Assembly: GCA_019022495.1 (NCBI GenBank)
Contig: JAFEKR010000016.1
Location: 744,001-808,000 of the forward strand
DNA length: 64,000 nt
Origin: Epichloe hybrida
Taxonomy: Eukaryota; Ascomycota; Sordariomycetes; Hypocreales; Clavicipitaceae
Reading direction: 5' to 3'
Below the pieces are notes generated by a model that did not search any database, had not been told where the DNA came from, and saw only the letters and a list, made by a program, of their open reading frames with translations. The position numbers and the translations under genes are program-made. Shown here one piece after another: positions 1 to 13,317 of the stretch (the stretch's first letter is position 1; every line of letters begins with the position of its first letter).

Positions 1-3000
1 GAAGCAGGATGACAGGAACAGAGCAGTATTTTCCGAGTTCTTGATGTTCGACTCGTCATGGCCAATCTCAGGAGGTTTGTACCATGGTTGCTCCCTTACC
101 GTCAGGAAGGCAGCCCCTTGAATGAATACACAAATTGCCATCAAGCCCAATAACGGCGTCAAAACTTTCCGTGAAACTAAGTCCGCAGTGGGTCGTTTCC
201 TGCAGAGAAGCGGCGCGGGTCCTGCCCAGCCCATGAAGATGGCAATGGGTAGAATCAGCAACAGGTCGATGAAGAGAAATTGAAAATCTCCCAAATTCGA
301 CGCCTTTGCGTAAAGAAAGCTCACGGAAGTGAACTGTATGGTCGAATACAAGCTCATATATTTGAAACAACTGAAGCTCGTGACCAATGCTGCTCTTCCT
401 TCTCTACATGACTGTTAGGCGCGAATGAAACGTCGTAACATACGACAGTTGGGTTTTGGCATACCTGATTACTTCTAAAACACAGCGAATATCGAACACC
501 CGCGAGGTGAACGGGGCTGCAACTGAGGCCTCCGCTTCAGAGAGTGATATCCCCACGTCCGCTGCTTTCAGAGCACCACAATCATTTGCTCCATCGCCAC
601 AAAAGCCACAACAGAAGTCAATACTCTGTAACTTCTCAACCAGTTCGTGTTTCTCGTCTGGGGACATTCTGGCAAATACTTTGCCTTGAACGAGCATCTG
701 TTCGATCATATTAAATCACTTGTGTAAGATGAAGTAGCTGATACGTGAACATACTCGTTGCAGGATCTCGGGGGGGGCATAATCCACAATCCACCGGAAA
801 GCCTCACCGCTGACTGCCAGATTGTAATTGCGTAGATTGGATATGTCATATGGAAGTGAAGCATCTTCTTCGGGGGGTGCTGGAAGTGGCTTTGCAGTGT
901 CAGATTGGCTATTTAGTCCAGGTATGAGGTCTACACTCACCAGCAATGTTTTCTTGTCAAGGCAAAAGCTACTATTATCAAGGCTTTCCCATTGAAGTTC
1001 TGCCATGGGGTCGCGGGCGCTGCCTAAGTGGCGTGACGAGCCGCGCGTTAGTCTTCTGAATCTCAAAATCGATCATTAAAGGGCTACCGCACCTCTGATA
1101 AAACGGGGGACAAAACAATGCGCCTGTCGATCTACCAGGCCACATTCTCGGGCGACGCTGATGGCGGTCAAGATATTGTCTCCTGTGACCATTACTGCGC
1201 CGATATTGGAGTCTAGTAGCTCTTTGATGACTCTCGTAGTGGTGGTCTTCAGCTTGTTCTCGAAGATGATAAAGCCGATAAATTCAAGATCGCTCTCAAC
1301 CTCTGATCGTGTCATCTTTTGCGCTTTGACCCAACTTAATTTGGGCAAGTGCTTCGTAGCGCAAGCAATAACTCGATAGCCCTTATGGGTGTAATTCGAT
1401 AGTAAGTCATCATAATCATTTGGAACTGAAGCACGTTAGTAATGCAAACCAGATATGCAAAATATGGGAAGGCTGACAGCTCTCTAGACGGCATATCTCC
1501 TTCATTGCTTCTGGGGCACCCTTTACAAATATGTCTCCGCTTCTTTGACCGAATTGACGCGTAATGACGCTAGCTCGTCGAAGTTGAGACACGAACTCGA
1601 AGGATTTCAATACCCCCAATTCCACAGCATTCTACATTGAGGCAGGTTAGCTTTTGGGCCTACACATACCATCGGTGTTGTGGAAACATACATCGGGCGG
1701 TCGAGCAACAGAAGGTGCCAATCCTCCTTGCTCATCATCTTCTCCCTCTGCGGATCTTTGCTTACCCTCCTCGAAAGACCATCCAGTGAATTTGAACATT
1801 TTCTGATCTAGGGGATCACCAACTAGCTCTCCATCCACAGCTCTCAGGGAGTGGCAAGTAGCCATAGTGTAAAGTGCAGATTGGATAGCGGTTTTAGTTC
1901 CGACTTCTGCAAGATTATTACTTAACAACGCCGGTCTCGTGATAAGGTCGCTAACTGGACCATCCGCTTCTGAAACAATGCGGAGCCCAAGGACGTCGAG
2001 GCCATCTTCTGTCAATGTACCCGTTTTATCGAAGCACATGATATCCAATTTCCCACCCACATTGACTCTTTGCGGGCTGATGCAATATATCTGCTTCTTC
2101 TTCAACCGTGATAGCGCAAAATTCGTCCCAATAGTGAGAGTTGCAGGCAGGGCGGGTGGGACAACAATAGTGATCAGATCAAGTGCTCGGATTATGATAA
2201 AATGCCATGCAAGCTCCAGTCTGATAAAGTTGACGAAAGACGCGATAAAACCAAGCATAGCAATAGTGGCCATCACGCTTATATACCTAAAGGAGTCGCG
2301 ATAAAATTTGAAGCCTGATGGTTTGGGGAAAAGCATTGAGCGTACCAGTGCGCCCTTCGTCGTATCAAAGCCCGTTCGAACCACGAGGGCCAAAGCCACA
2401 GCGTCTCCGTCTTGGTCTTCTTGGGGTCGTCGCGTTCGGATTATTTTCGTCCCACAATACAAAAAATGTCGAGCGACTTCAGGAGCGACAGAAGACGCCG
2501 CAAGGTCCATTATGTGTATCGTGTCTTCGGTAGCTGGAAGTTTGGAAACGGGCACGGATTCGCCTATCTGTGTTCAATAACGGCTCCCGTTGATATGAGA
2601 TAGTAGACACTTACCTGTGAGCATGCTTTCGTTGACAATACAGTCACCAGTGAGGAGGAGGCTGTCACTAGGAAACTGCGTCAGATTTGGATCGCTCAAT
2701 TCATACAAGTCGCCAGGAACCAAATCACTGGACGAAACATATTTCCCTGCATAAGTTTTAGCTCTTGTTTCAACAGTGGAAGTCTGTGCCTGGTTTCTCG
2801 TACAAAATCCATTACGAAGCACTCGAACATCGCACTCGAATCTGGAAAGTTCACGGAGACGTCTCGTTGTCTACTCAGGTCAGTGTGGATACTGCTTATT
2901 GTGAAAATGGGAAAACTGACAGTGCACGTTTCTACCAAAGTTGCAGAGATACTGGCGGCAGACATGATGAAGATGCATGCGGCGTAATAGTAGTATGAAT

Positions 3001-4252
3001 CCATAGACCAAAGAATCAAGCTGGCAATTTGGAAAATGTAAAAAGGATGAAGGGCCTAGTTTCGGGGGTTAGCCTTTATTCAACTGAAGCCCTTCATTTA
3101 ATCAAACGGTGAGAATTTTAAAGGAAAATACCTCGTCCACCAGTAATTGTCCGATAGATTTCTGCTTAATATCAATAAGATTGGTACCGAAAATAATCTC
3201 GCGAATAGCCTTTTCGTCACTGTCCAGACCAGCGCGAACGAGTCGTGTATCCGACCAATCTGGGTCTTTCCAGCCAGCAGACATGATAAACTTGTCTTTT
3301 ATAGGATGATAGTACAGTCGTACATAGCGGTAATCCAACGAACGAAGATGGTCCACGATAGGGTCGTTCTCGTCATCGAGCCCATAGAGCATAGGTTTTT
3401 CTGGCACACCAAAGACGGAAGAGATAGGCCGGCCATATTCCTGGGCAGTGACCTGAATAATGACGAGCTCTCCCCATTGGCTTTCGACGACTGTCCACTC
3501 GCAATCTCTCAATGGACACGACCGTCCGACTGTGGCGACATATAAACGTGGCAGCCAACGAAGGAGAAGAAAGGCCAGTCCACCAGTCAGGATACATATG
3601 GAGATGTATAACAGAAATCCAATTTTGCTAGTGCGGAAGCCTGCAACAACAATAGTAATGTCTTCATTGGCCATGTAGATTTTCTGGGTAGAACGGCCAT
3701 CTGCCCGAGCACTTGCAGCGGTAGCTGTGCTGTCTCTACGTAGCAATCGCGCGTGAACAGAGTCCCTTGACTGGGTTGACGAGCAACGTCTGAGAATAAA
3801 GTCGTGGTGTGTTGCCATGTACTCTCTATCTGCAGAATCCTCGTCATCCTCCATACCGAATTCGAGGTCTCCTAGGTCGCTAATACTTCGTCGCATGAAC
3901 CCGTCACTCAATTCGGCAAAATCTTCGTTTTCGTTCTCGGCTCCTGTGTCAAAGTCCGGCTCCTCGTAGTATGTGAAGCTCGCCGTCGAGTCGGCACGGG
4001 CGCGACGATGCGAAAAGGCGGAAACACTAGTCGGGAGGCTCTCGGCAACGGGGCCCGAATACAGCTAGGGATTCCCACGTTAGTCTACTATTTTGTGCGA
4101 GAAAACCAAAACAACATGGTCTGTGGTTAAGAGAATAAATGTACCTCGTCATGCGCCATCTCCACGTCTTCGAAGACACTCGAGCTGCTCTGATTGGAGT
4201 TGAGTCGATAAAGTGTTGCCGGGCCATTGCCGCGAGATTCGCCTCGACTCAT
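1..4252 (-). CDS. YPK9: P5B-type cation-transporting P-type ATPase (Ypk9/ATP13A2 family), 3' end cut by window edge
   Basis: A vacuolar/lysosomal P5-ATPase; family members export polyamines from the lumen and confer metal tolerance. Exon 1 is 4252-4145 (36 codons starting MSRGESRG), followed by an 80-nt intron (4065-4144). Exon 2 is 4064-3132 and holds the acidic N-terminal region and the first hydrophobic hairpin. Further short introns follow near 3056-3131, 2865-2935, 2570-2615 and 410-465. Diagnostic motifs, in order, are the P5-type membrane motif [12 protein letters not shown], the phosphorylation site [19 protein letters not shown], the VTGDN hinge motif and [20 protein letters not shown]. 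Past 300 the frame reads into C-terminal membrane segments ([15 protein letters not shown]) and is still open at base 1, so the last helices and stop lie outside. PPALP identifies the P5 class, and the long N-terminal region with its early hydrophobic hairpin favours P5B over the ER P5A (Spf1). It is transcribed divergently from NAP1. Confidence 0.93.
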
Positions 4253-5560
4253 TATATGGTTCGAGTTGTCTTTCATCGGGCATATGAGCTTTGAATGACT
4301 TTAGGGCATATCTGTACAGTTTTAAAATATATTTCTGTAATCGCAAGACGATTAACCCGAATACAATCGCAAGTCACGAGCGATTGTTTTGTGCGGACTT
4401 GAGTTGTGAAGTCGAAAAATCCGCTAGCTTCGTGTGCTGTTTCAAGATGGAACGGACGGAAGGATGTGCTCCCCGCCAACGTCTGGTGCCCTGCCTAGGC
4501 ACGATTGAGTCCGTCCCAGTTACATCACGAACACCACACGGGCAACGCAGAAGGCCTACAACTGCTTCATTGTCTATGAATGCAACGTAACGGTTCCAGA
4601 GGTAATGCCTTCTTATTTTTCTAAGCCAGTGCATTGGATAGAATATGTGCGAGCATAATAACCTGTTAGCTGGGTTCGTTAATCCCGTCCTACCCTGTAG
4701 CGCACACCGCAACGTCGTTTTACCTATCGCAACTCCATTTGAATTCCGACTCGTGCATTTAATGGTCTGCAGATATGTGTTATTAATGGCTGGACAGCTA
4801 GTTCTGGTTCTATACGGCAACACATATGGAGTAGGCACATCATCGACTTTACGTTCTTCATCGCCTTGGACGCGCCCCGATGATGTAGTTGTAATGCAGT
4901 GCTAAGCCACGATATTATCACACGAGTCCCGGACATATTTTAAGGTGACCTGGTATCGTTATTCACATAAAAAACTGTATTTGGAATTCAATTACCTCCA
5001 TATAAAACTCAAGAACCCCATACCATATATAAAGAATAACGGATACCAACAGGTGGTTGGCTCAAGAGCGACCGCAAGCCGAGCAATGGACATATCCCAT
5101 TTCGTGGATTCACATGGACAATAGTCTAAAGAAATCAGAAGCAAGTTTGGAATTTACGCGATAGCAGACCTGGAATAGTAAGCAAGCAGCAGCCTGGTGC
5201 GTATAAGGTGCAGGACAGTAATGCCAGTTTCCTCTGGACGCTTTCATCCAAGACTCTGGCTGGTATAATAATAAATGGGCATGTGCACGCAACCGCATTA
5301 GCACACTGCAACAAGGCTCGTCTTCCCACTTGGCCACTTGCTGAGGGTCTCGGAAGCCCAACAAGCTGATTCTCCCATCGCCCATTTTTTCCGACTCGCC
5401 CCCCCTCCCCCCACCGAAATTTAGCCAACCGCTAAAAAGTGCGGGCTCTTGTCTCAACCTTCTCCTTCCCCATCTTCCTCAACCTCTCCCACAATATTTT
5501 GTTCCATCACCTAACTACCGCTTGCTGTCACACATATTGTGTATGAACAAAGCAAGCAAA
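4253..5560. other. Divergent intergenic region between YPK9 and NAP1
   Basis: About 1.3 kb separates the two start codons and must hold both promoters. A C-rich run (around 5398-5415) and pyrimidine-rich stretches (around 5460-5510) lie just upstream of NAP1, as is common at fungal promoters. Short open frames here lack family similarity and I do not call them genes. Confidence 0.6.
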
Positions 5561-7065
5561 ATGGCTGAACCTATTCGAAATAAGCGACCCGAAATAACGG
5601 CACCGTAAGTGACACGTATTTCCCGAGCATACAACATCGCTTGAAATACTAATTACCCCACCTGCAGCACGCCGCAGAACACACCGGCTACCAATGCGCC
5701 AATCTCTTCCCACGCGCAACAGCCTGGCGTGGCCAGCATCAAAGAAGGTAAGAATACATGAAAGACACCAAATATATCGTGTCCTGGCTTGTCTGACTTG
5801 TGTCACAGAGGATATGGATCGCGCCACAGCCGCTGCCATCTTTGCCCAGAACCCTAAGTTGGTGCAGATGATTCAGGGTCGCCTCGGTTCGCTCATTGGT
5901 CGTTCTTCTGGTTACATCGAATCCCTCCCTCCTGCTGTACGTCGTCGAGTCGCCGGACTTCGGGCAATCCAGCAAGAGCACTCGAAACTTGAAGACGAGT
6001 TTCAGAAAGAGGTGCTTGAACTCGAAAAGAAGTACTTCGGCAAGTTCACACCCCTGTACGAGAAGCGTGCCGCTATCGTCAACGGAAAAACAGAGCCCAC
6101 TGAGGAAGAAGTCAAAGCTGGCGACAGCGAAGATGGGCAACTTCATGCTGAAGGTGGCGTCGACGCCAATGACCAACAACAGAGTGAAAATACCGAGGAT
6201 GTGGCAGGCATTCCCGAGTTTTGGCTCTCTGCCATGAAGAACCAAACCACACTCGCCGAAATGATCACGGATCGCGACGAGGCTGCCCTTAAGCACTTGA
6301 CAGACGTTCGCATGGAATATCTCGACAAGCCTGGGTTCCGTCTAATTTTCGAATTCACAGAAAACGAATACTTCAGCAATAAGATTATCACCAAAACATA
6401 TTTCTACCAAAATGAGAGCGGCTATGGGGGTGACTTCATCTATGATCACGCAGAGGGCGACAAGATTGAATGGCACGCAGGCAAAGATTTGACGGTGCGC
6501 ATTGAAGCCAAGAAGCAGAGAAACAAGAGTAAGTATTGCATTGCCTCAAGTCGCCGCCCCTTTCGGTTATCATACCGCAACAGCCCACTAACTGCCAAGT
6601 AGATACCAATCAGACCCGCATCGTGAAGAAGACTGTTCCGACCGAATCATTTTTTAACTTCTTCTCGCCCCCACAAGCCCCCAGCGACGACGATGATGCA
6701 GATGACGATGATGCAGTTCGCGATATTGAAGATCGTCTTGAGCTCGACTACCAACTCGGCGAAGACATCAAAGAGAAGCTCATTCCTCGCGCTATTGACT
6801 GGTTCACTGGCGAAGCTTTGGCATTTGAGGAAGATTTTGATGAGGATGATCTAGATGCTGAAGACTTTGACGACGACGACGAGGATGAGGACGACATGAG
6901 TGAAGATCATGACGAGGAGGAAGAGTCTGATGAGGAGGAAGAGTCTGATGAGGAGGTCAGTCACTTCTAGAGTGTTTTGTCGATCGCAAAACCCGCTAAC
7001 TAAAGCTTGCGCAGGACGAGTCTGGCAAACCCAAACAGGAGGCCGCTGAATGCAAGCAAAGCTGA
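5561..7065 (+). CDS. NAP1: Nucleosome assembly protein NAP1
   Basis: Histone H2A-H2B chaperone used in nucleosome assembly and histone import. Exons are 5561-5604, 5668-5747, 5809-6528, 6603-6955 and 7015-7065, which sum to 415 residues, normal for the family. The start ([12 protein letters not shown]) is the first ATG and the only one that splices in frame. The dimerisation helix (about residues 75-125) contains [16 protein letters not shown] and a Lys/Glu-rich stretch ending [15 protein letters not shown]. The histone-binding earmuff domain follows, with [11 protein letters not shown] and the [13 protein letters not shown] strand. The C-terminus is a long Asp/Glu tail. The last exon ends in CKQS, a four-residue CaaX-type box like the farnesylated CKQQ of animal NAP1L1. 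The acidic exon reads a few codons past its splice donor, so a model missing the final 51-nt exon would lose the CaaX box. Confidence 0.95.
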
Positions 7066-9545
7066 AGTACAAGACCACTTCAGAGTAGACAATTGCGGCT
7101 TCATTTGTCTACTTGTTTAAAATCAAGTCTTGGACCCTGAGAGTAAATGGGTGGGCGAGACAATAGCATGAAGAAATAAAATAATAAACTGTAAGTCAGC
7201 ACGCTTGGCTTGACTGTGCCTGTCAAGCTGCGACGCTGTGCCGGCAGTGCAGGTGATGGGAAACTCCACGGAATAGTTTGAGAGCTCTGGATTTATGTAA
7301 TAGACACGCAAAACGGGCGTACTGAGTACTGGCAGACTTAGTTCCCCCCTCTTTCTTCGTCCACCATAAGATTGTGACAGTGACTTCGGACCCATTGCGA
7401 CTATTCGAGCGCACGCGCTTGTTAAACGAGTATATAATGGCCTGACACCTTAGCTACCCCAGGCCCCAAGCGAGTCGAACAAACCACCACCACCATTTTG
7501 GTCATCACACCCCGGAGGTCAGGGGCATGATATTGATCTGACGCTCTTCCCTCTTTCGTCTGCTTCTGTGAGTGCTAATTCATTGCAACTATCAACTACA
7601 CTGCGGCAGGGGCTCGTATGTGGGTGGACATTAGAGCCATTCGACGTTTTGCGCACACACGCTTGATAATTAGTTGCCGACATCTGCACGTCAGGAATTG
7701 ACAACCGGAAGTTGGTTGAACTGCATGCAGGATGGGATGGAATGGAGAGACCGATATTAAGTTGGGACACTAAATGCTATCGCGTTCTTTGAATGCGCAT
7801 ATCGCGTTAGTCCCAAAACGGAAGAAGTACCTTTCCACCTAATACCCCGCTAAATATACCAGCTCTTGTTAGTGGATATAGGCAAGCTCATTGCCACGCT
7901 TGTACATAACGTCTTCTTTAGAATAATAATGGTCAAAACGCGGTGCTGCCAAAAAGGGTATAGATATGTGAAAAGCTGTGGAGCCCTTAAGTGTCGCAGG
8001 TGTGACACATCCGCTTAACACAGGCTGTCCGCACATCGGAGAGCTGTTACCAGGTTTCGAGGAGGGCCACTTACCTTAGTTCATGCAATACATCTATCCA
8101 GGCTGTCCAGGTGCATGCGAGTACTATGTGTAGAGTCGAGTCTGAAGTGAGCCCCCCGCACTTACACGCTCTTCGTGATCACTGGCCTGGGAATAATGGC
8201 TAGCCTGAAGGACATGGAAAATGAAGGCCGTGTGATCGATCGTCATCCTCCTCTTGTCAGCCTGTCTGTGACGAGTAAAGAAGGAATCATCGGGCATCAT
8301 AGACATGATGTTGGCTTAAATGGCATTTCGTTAAGTTGTACAAGGGGTTGCATTGGATGATCTCAGAATCTCCAACGAATTGTCATCCGCCCATGCGTTG
8401 ATAACGGCGATGCGAAATATGATTGCCATTGTCGCGCAAGTTTGCTCTGGCAACAATTGTCGCTTGGTTAGCGCCGGCAGTTTGGGGTCAATGATCACGG
8501 AATTTACGCAAATGGACTAGGTGGTGGGCATCGTAACGGACCAGAAGACCTCCCACTCCATAAAGCAAAAACAAAAAAAAAGGTAACATAGTGGTGGCCC
8601 GTGGGGTAGGACTCACCCCCTTCTCATCTATTACCATAGGATAGTCGCCCTCAACCCAATAGACAGTCATTATATATTAATATATTAATATGATATATCA
8701 AATATCCCGATTATTAAAATGACGCTAAGTTTCGGAAAGAAAATAAGAAGTCCCCAATCTGCTGAAAAAAATGTGAGGCGCTGTGTACGGGGCCCACACA
8801 CAGGGGATGGAGCCCTAGGTGACAGGTCTTATAATCGATTGTACGGTGCAATGTTAGCAACGGCTAGCATTGACGGATCTTTTGGTCTATTGGGGAATTT
8901 AGCACACCTTCTGGGTTCTTACAAAAAAATAGGCCTGCTAAAGGCAATAGGGGTTTTTCTCCTATTAAGCGGTTTCCCTATTGATACACTAGTAAGAGTA
9001 CTAGTAAATAGCCTTTTAGAGAGCTATCTAGAGTATCAAAATAAATAAACAAATTACAGAGAGCTATCTAGCGTATATAAATAATAATACACATATTTCT
9101 GTGTTAAGTTTATTATTAATACATTAAAACTTAATAACGCGTATTCGTATCTTAGATTTTATAGATTCTGTAGAAATGATGTTATTTTTAAGCATTTTAG
9201 TTATTAAAGGTATCTAAGGAAGAAAATAGTCCGTTATGAGGTCTAGCACTAGCTACAGTGACAGGTGTAGTAAGGCGGGGCGTGGCACGAGTAACCGGAG
9301 CAGCACAAGATTTTTCGTCCTGCAGTTGGCTGAACGCACCGGTGGCGCCAGATTTGGACGTTCCAGTCAGACACTCCGGACGCTGGGTTCGTCATAGCAG
9401 CTCTAATACTGGCGTGGCTCTTTGCTGCTACAGTGGTGTACATAACTTAGCTCCCACCAGAATCCTTCCAGGTGAATTATTCCCTTATTTTTTTTTCGTC
9501 ATCACCAGAACTATACACCTCAGCTCGTTTTTACCGATCGCCATT
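7066..9545. other. Intergenic region between NAP1 and SER3
   Basis: About 2.5 kb with no recognisable gene. The first 1.6 kb has ordinary composition and several short unsupported open frames. From about 8680 to 9235 it is strongly AT-rich (listed separately). The last 300 bases, including a T-run near 9487, form the 5' region of the phosphoglycerate dehydrogenase gene. Confidence 0.6.
8680..9235. repeat. AT-rich island, probable decayed insertion, with one 109-codon open frame
   Basis: Composition drops abruptly at about 8670 (ATATATTAATATATTAATAT) and recovers at about 9235. A short direct repeat, GAGAGCTATCTAG(A/C)GTAT, occurs at about 9018-9035 and 9058-9075. A plus-strand frame at 8719-9048 (109 codons) encodes a peptide with a hydrophobic stretch (AIGVFLLLSGFPID). 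I recognise no family and see no splice or promoter support. It looks like the relic of a mobile element rather than a gene, although a lineage-specific peptide cannot be excluded. Confidence 0.35.
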
Positions 9546-11470
9546 ATGACTCCTCCAGTTGTTATCCAAGGAACGACCATCTCCGGCCAGAGGACTGTCT
9601 CCAGTTGGGATCAGAACAATTTGTCGACTTCTCCGACTGCCATATTTGCATCCCCGCCAGGCAGCTGGGGGGGGGCATTGGCTCAACGCGGTGCGCTAAA
9701 ACAGCTCAAGCCCTTCAACACACAGGATATTAAGATATTGCTCCTGGAAAATGTCAACGCGGCTGGCCAAGAAATTCTCAAAGGTCAGGGATATCAGGTC
9801 GAAGCTCTCAAGACCTCTCTTCCCGAGGACCAGCTAATTGAGAAAATCCGGTACGTCAGATCCCCATGTGAACAACTATAAGATGCGACATCATGTAGAC
9901 AGTTACTCACGTCACATACAGCGGTGTGCATGTCATCGGCATTCGATCAAAAACCAAGTTGTCCGAGCATGTATTGCGCGAAGCCAAAAACTTGTTAGTG
10001 GTGGGATGCTTCTGCATTGGAACTAATCAGGTCGACCTAGAATACGCTGCTCGTCACGGCATTGCTGTTTTTAATTCCCCGTTCGCCAATTCTCGCAGTG
10101 TTGCAGAACTCGTGATTGGCGAAATCATATCGCTTGCTCGTCAATTAGGCGATCGCTCTTCCGAAATGCATCGTGGAACGTGGAACAAAGTGAGCGCCAA
10201 GTGTTGGGAAATTCGAGGCAAGACCCTAGGTAACTATCCACTGGCCACGTACTGATGCGATTCTATTCCCTCGCACAACTTTTGACTTCAATATTGTATG
10301 CTTTATCTTTAGCTGACTTTCTTCTGTCAGGCATAATTGGATATGGCCATATCGGATCTCAACTTTCAGTACTTGCTGAATCCATGGGCATGAATGTCAT
10401 CTACTACGACGCGATTACTCTAATGGCTCTTGGTACTTCACGACAAGTTCCAACATTGGATTATCTTCTCGCAGATGCCGATTTTGTGACCCTCCACGTG
10501 CCTGATCTTCCGGAGACAAGAGGCATGATTTCTACAGCACAGTTTGAACAAATGAAAACCGGATCATATCTCATTAATGCAAGCCGAGGAACAGTCGTTG
10601 ATATTCCTGCTCTTGTGAAGGCCATGCGATCAGGAAAGATAGCGGGTGCTGCTCTTGATGTGTATCCCAACGAACCAGCGGCCAATGGTGACTACTTCAC
10701 TAACAATCTGAATGACTGGGCTGAGGACCTTCGCTCTCTGAGCAACATCATTCTTACACCTCACATTGGCGGTAGCACCGAGGAGGCTCAGCGTGCAATC
10801 GGTGTCGAAGGTGGGTACATAGTCGAACCCTCGTTTGAGACTGAACATTTTTGGCTAAGTTTATTTTCTCCAGTCGCCGACGCTCTTGTCCGTTACATCA
10901 ACCAAGGCATTACTCTGGGTAGCGTTAATTTGCCCGAAGCCCAACTTCGGTCACTGACTCTGGACGAGCCCAATCATGCAAGAGTAAGAAAACTTCTAGC
11001 CATGTCTGGGCAACTTATCATCTCCATCGCTTTTGAAAACTGTCCCGTTAACAACCCACGCGTTATCTGATAGGTTATTTATATTCACCGCAATGTTCCT
11101 GGTGTTCTTCGAAAAGGTAAGTGTCAAAGAGATCCCGAATCCGAACCAAGTAAGAGTTTGAATTCATGCTAACATTGATGTAGTGAATGAGATTCTTGGA
11201 AATCACAACGTTGACAAGCAAATTAGCGATAGCAAAGGCGATGTAAGCTTCACCCTGGATCATGACCATGAAAAATGTATCTGATCATTGATTTCTAGGT
11301 TGCATATCTTATGGCGGATATCAGCAATGTTCGATATGAGGAAATCAAGGACATTACTGAAAGCCTCGAAGGTTTAAGCTGTAAGTTTGAGTGGCTGGCC
11401 CCTTGACTGTGGGAAGTCCTCGACTCACAAATATCTATTAGCATGCATTATGACCCGAGTATTGTATTGA
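9546..11470 (+). CDS. SER3: D-3-phosphoglycerate dehydrogenase (serine biosynthesis)
   Basis: Oxidises 3-phosphoglycerate to 3-phosphohydroxypyruvate with NAD, the first step of serine synthesis. Eight exons: 9546-9850, 9922-10229, 10331-10810, 10874-10983, 11074-11116, 11184-11242, 11299-11380 and 11442-11470, giving 471 residues, the usual fungal length. After an about 60-residue leader, the substrate domain begins IKILLLENVN. The Rossmann motif GIIGYGHIGSQLS sits near residue 205. The catalytic set is in place: Arg in NASRGTVVDI, Glu in DVYPNEP, and His in TPHIGGSTEEAQ. The C-terminal ACT domain (VIYIHRNVPGVL, then ADISNV) is cut into five small exons and ends MTRVLY. The exon ending at 10983 reads on in frame into its intron, so an unspliced model would lose the ACT domain that senses serine. 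Confidence 0.94.
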
Positions 11471-12070
11471 AGCCTACTCCTGCGGACCGGAAATTGTGGG
11501 AGACTGATCAATGGTACTCAACGTGCTAGATGGGGAAAGTTAAGTTTGAAGATTACAAGAGTAATGTGGTTAAGGTGAAGATTTTGCTAGATCACGGCCA
11601 GCTTGAATCGCCGGCGTTTAGGAGTGTGTTGGAAATATAGAAGCATTTGATCGGGCTCTTGGCATAGTTGAACTCAACAACAACTTGAAAGATAGAAATA
11701 CGGCCATCAACGATTCATGAAGACAAAGAAACATTCGATTTGTACACAGCCGATAAGATGGTCTAGATGAATCGTTAGAATAACCAAGGCTTATCCCCCA
11801 TATCGATAACGTTTCCCTGATGTATCATCTTTCCTCATCAGAGGTGCAGTCCTTGCAGCGCCAATGTGCCGATCACATTCATTGTGCAGGTTGCTAAAGA
11901 TCTACGATGCATTTAGTCAGTGATTGGATCGGTTGCCGGATCAAGGAATGGTATGAATAGTTTCCGACTGAAGCCTCACGTGAAAGGGGAAAATGATCAA
12001 GTTAAGCCGAAGCTTTGCACCCATCCGCTTCAAAATCCTTCTGGTCACGACACCGCGATGACATTTCCCT

Positions 12071-12115
12071 CTTGAGATGGTTTGTATTGAGATGGTTTGT
12101 CTTGAGATGGCTTAT
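12071..12115. repeat. Three-copy 15-bp tandem repeat
   Basis: Units (C/A)TTGAGATGGTTTGT, TTGAGATGGTTTGT and TTGAGATGGCTTAT stand head to tail at 12071-12085, 12086-12100 and 12101-12115, differing by a few substitutions. It is a small minisatellite of unknown role. Confidence 0.7.
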
Positions 12116-13317
12116 CTAGATAGGTACTCACTTAGTTAGATATCTAATCAGCAGTCACCTGCCTATAGCACTTCAGTCCTCCTTGTATATTTTTTCTGCT
12201 TCTTACTAGCACATTTCTTCATTTCTTCATCGAACAGTTAGAATCCTACGGAATAGTCCATCATCGCTTGATACGTCTAGAATTACATGTCGAGATTGTA
12301 ATTATTAGATATCAGCAGCTTCCCGCATCGCGTTTGATATCGCGACCCGTGCTGCATGCTTCGTTTGTTGATTGTGGTCTTCTAAGTTAGAACTAGAAGC
12401 CTATATAGAGCCTCCTTTTCCCTGCTTTAGATAGATTCGATAGGCATCTCATGACGTTTCTGTCATTGCATCACTTCACAACAATTTGCGTAGACTAGCA
12501 GTCCGCTAGCTTTAGTGCGCCATGAAACAGACTCTTTTGCCCATTAGAGTAGTAGTAGACGTGCTGCTAACCAAAGAAAAGGGCAAGAAATAAGCTAATT
12601 GTATTTTTTGTTGATATTTTTTCAATCAATAATTGTAGCTAACGCATTGTATTTCTGCTACTATTTTTTCTCTTATGATCGCGGGCTTTAACTAGCCAGA
12701 GAGGAACAATTGACATGTGTGTAAAGACAAAAGAAAAGTTTCAAGTTATTATCCATGTCTTCACGGCTGCCGCGGCTAGGGATAGCCATGAACTATTATC
12801 ACGGGACCTTGAATCCAGCATGTTAATAATTACCATTGATAGAAAAACAACACACATAGACTAAACTAAAGCTAGAAACACCATGCTTAACATCGAAAAT
12901 AAATTGAATTAGCTTAAAGACAGCTTGGGAACTGGCTGGGACTTGCCACATAGCAGCAAGAAGACGCCAGACACCTATGTACCTATCTAGGTAGGTACAG
13001 TACACCCCCTGAATTATTTTACATGACAGGGGTGATTAAGCCAATCGCATGTCAGACGGGAAATGAAGGTAACAGGTGCTAGGATTGACAGATACCTCAA
13101 TTTCTTCACAATTTATTAGAAATGTGTTTTTTTTAATTATGTAGTACTAAGTAGTGACTAAGCCTAAAATAAAAGAGATACCTTTTCACATAGATTTATA
13201 CGAGGAGTTACCTCTTATAACTCATGCATTTCACATTACAATTTCCATCTGTCTAACGTCTCTTATAATATTACGATTTTTACTCTAGCAATAAACTTGT
13301 CAACGCTTCTAATACTA

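Noticed and set aside
4291..4905. Overlapping 80-150-codon frames in the YPK9-NAP1 gap
   Set aside because: No motifs, no splice logic and mutual overlap on both strands.
9258..9545. Upstream in-frame extension of the phosphoglycerate dehydrogenase gene
   Set aside because: It lacks similarity to the family and has untranslated-region character; the ATG at 9546 matches the usual leader.
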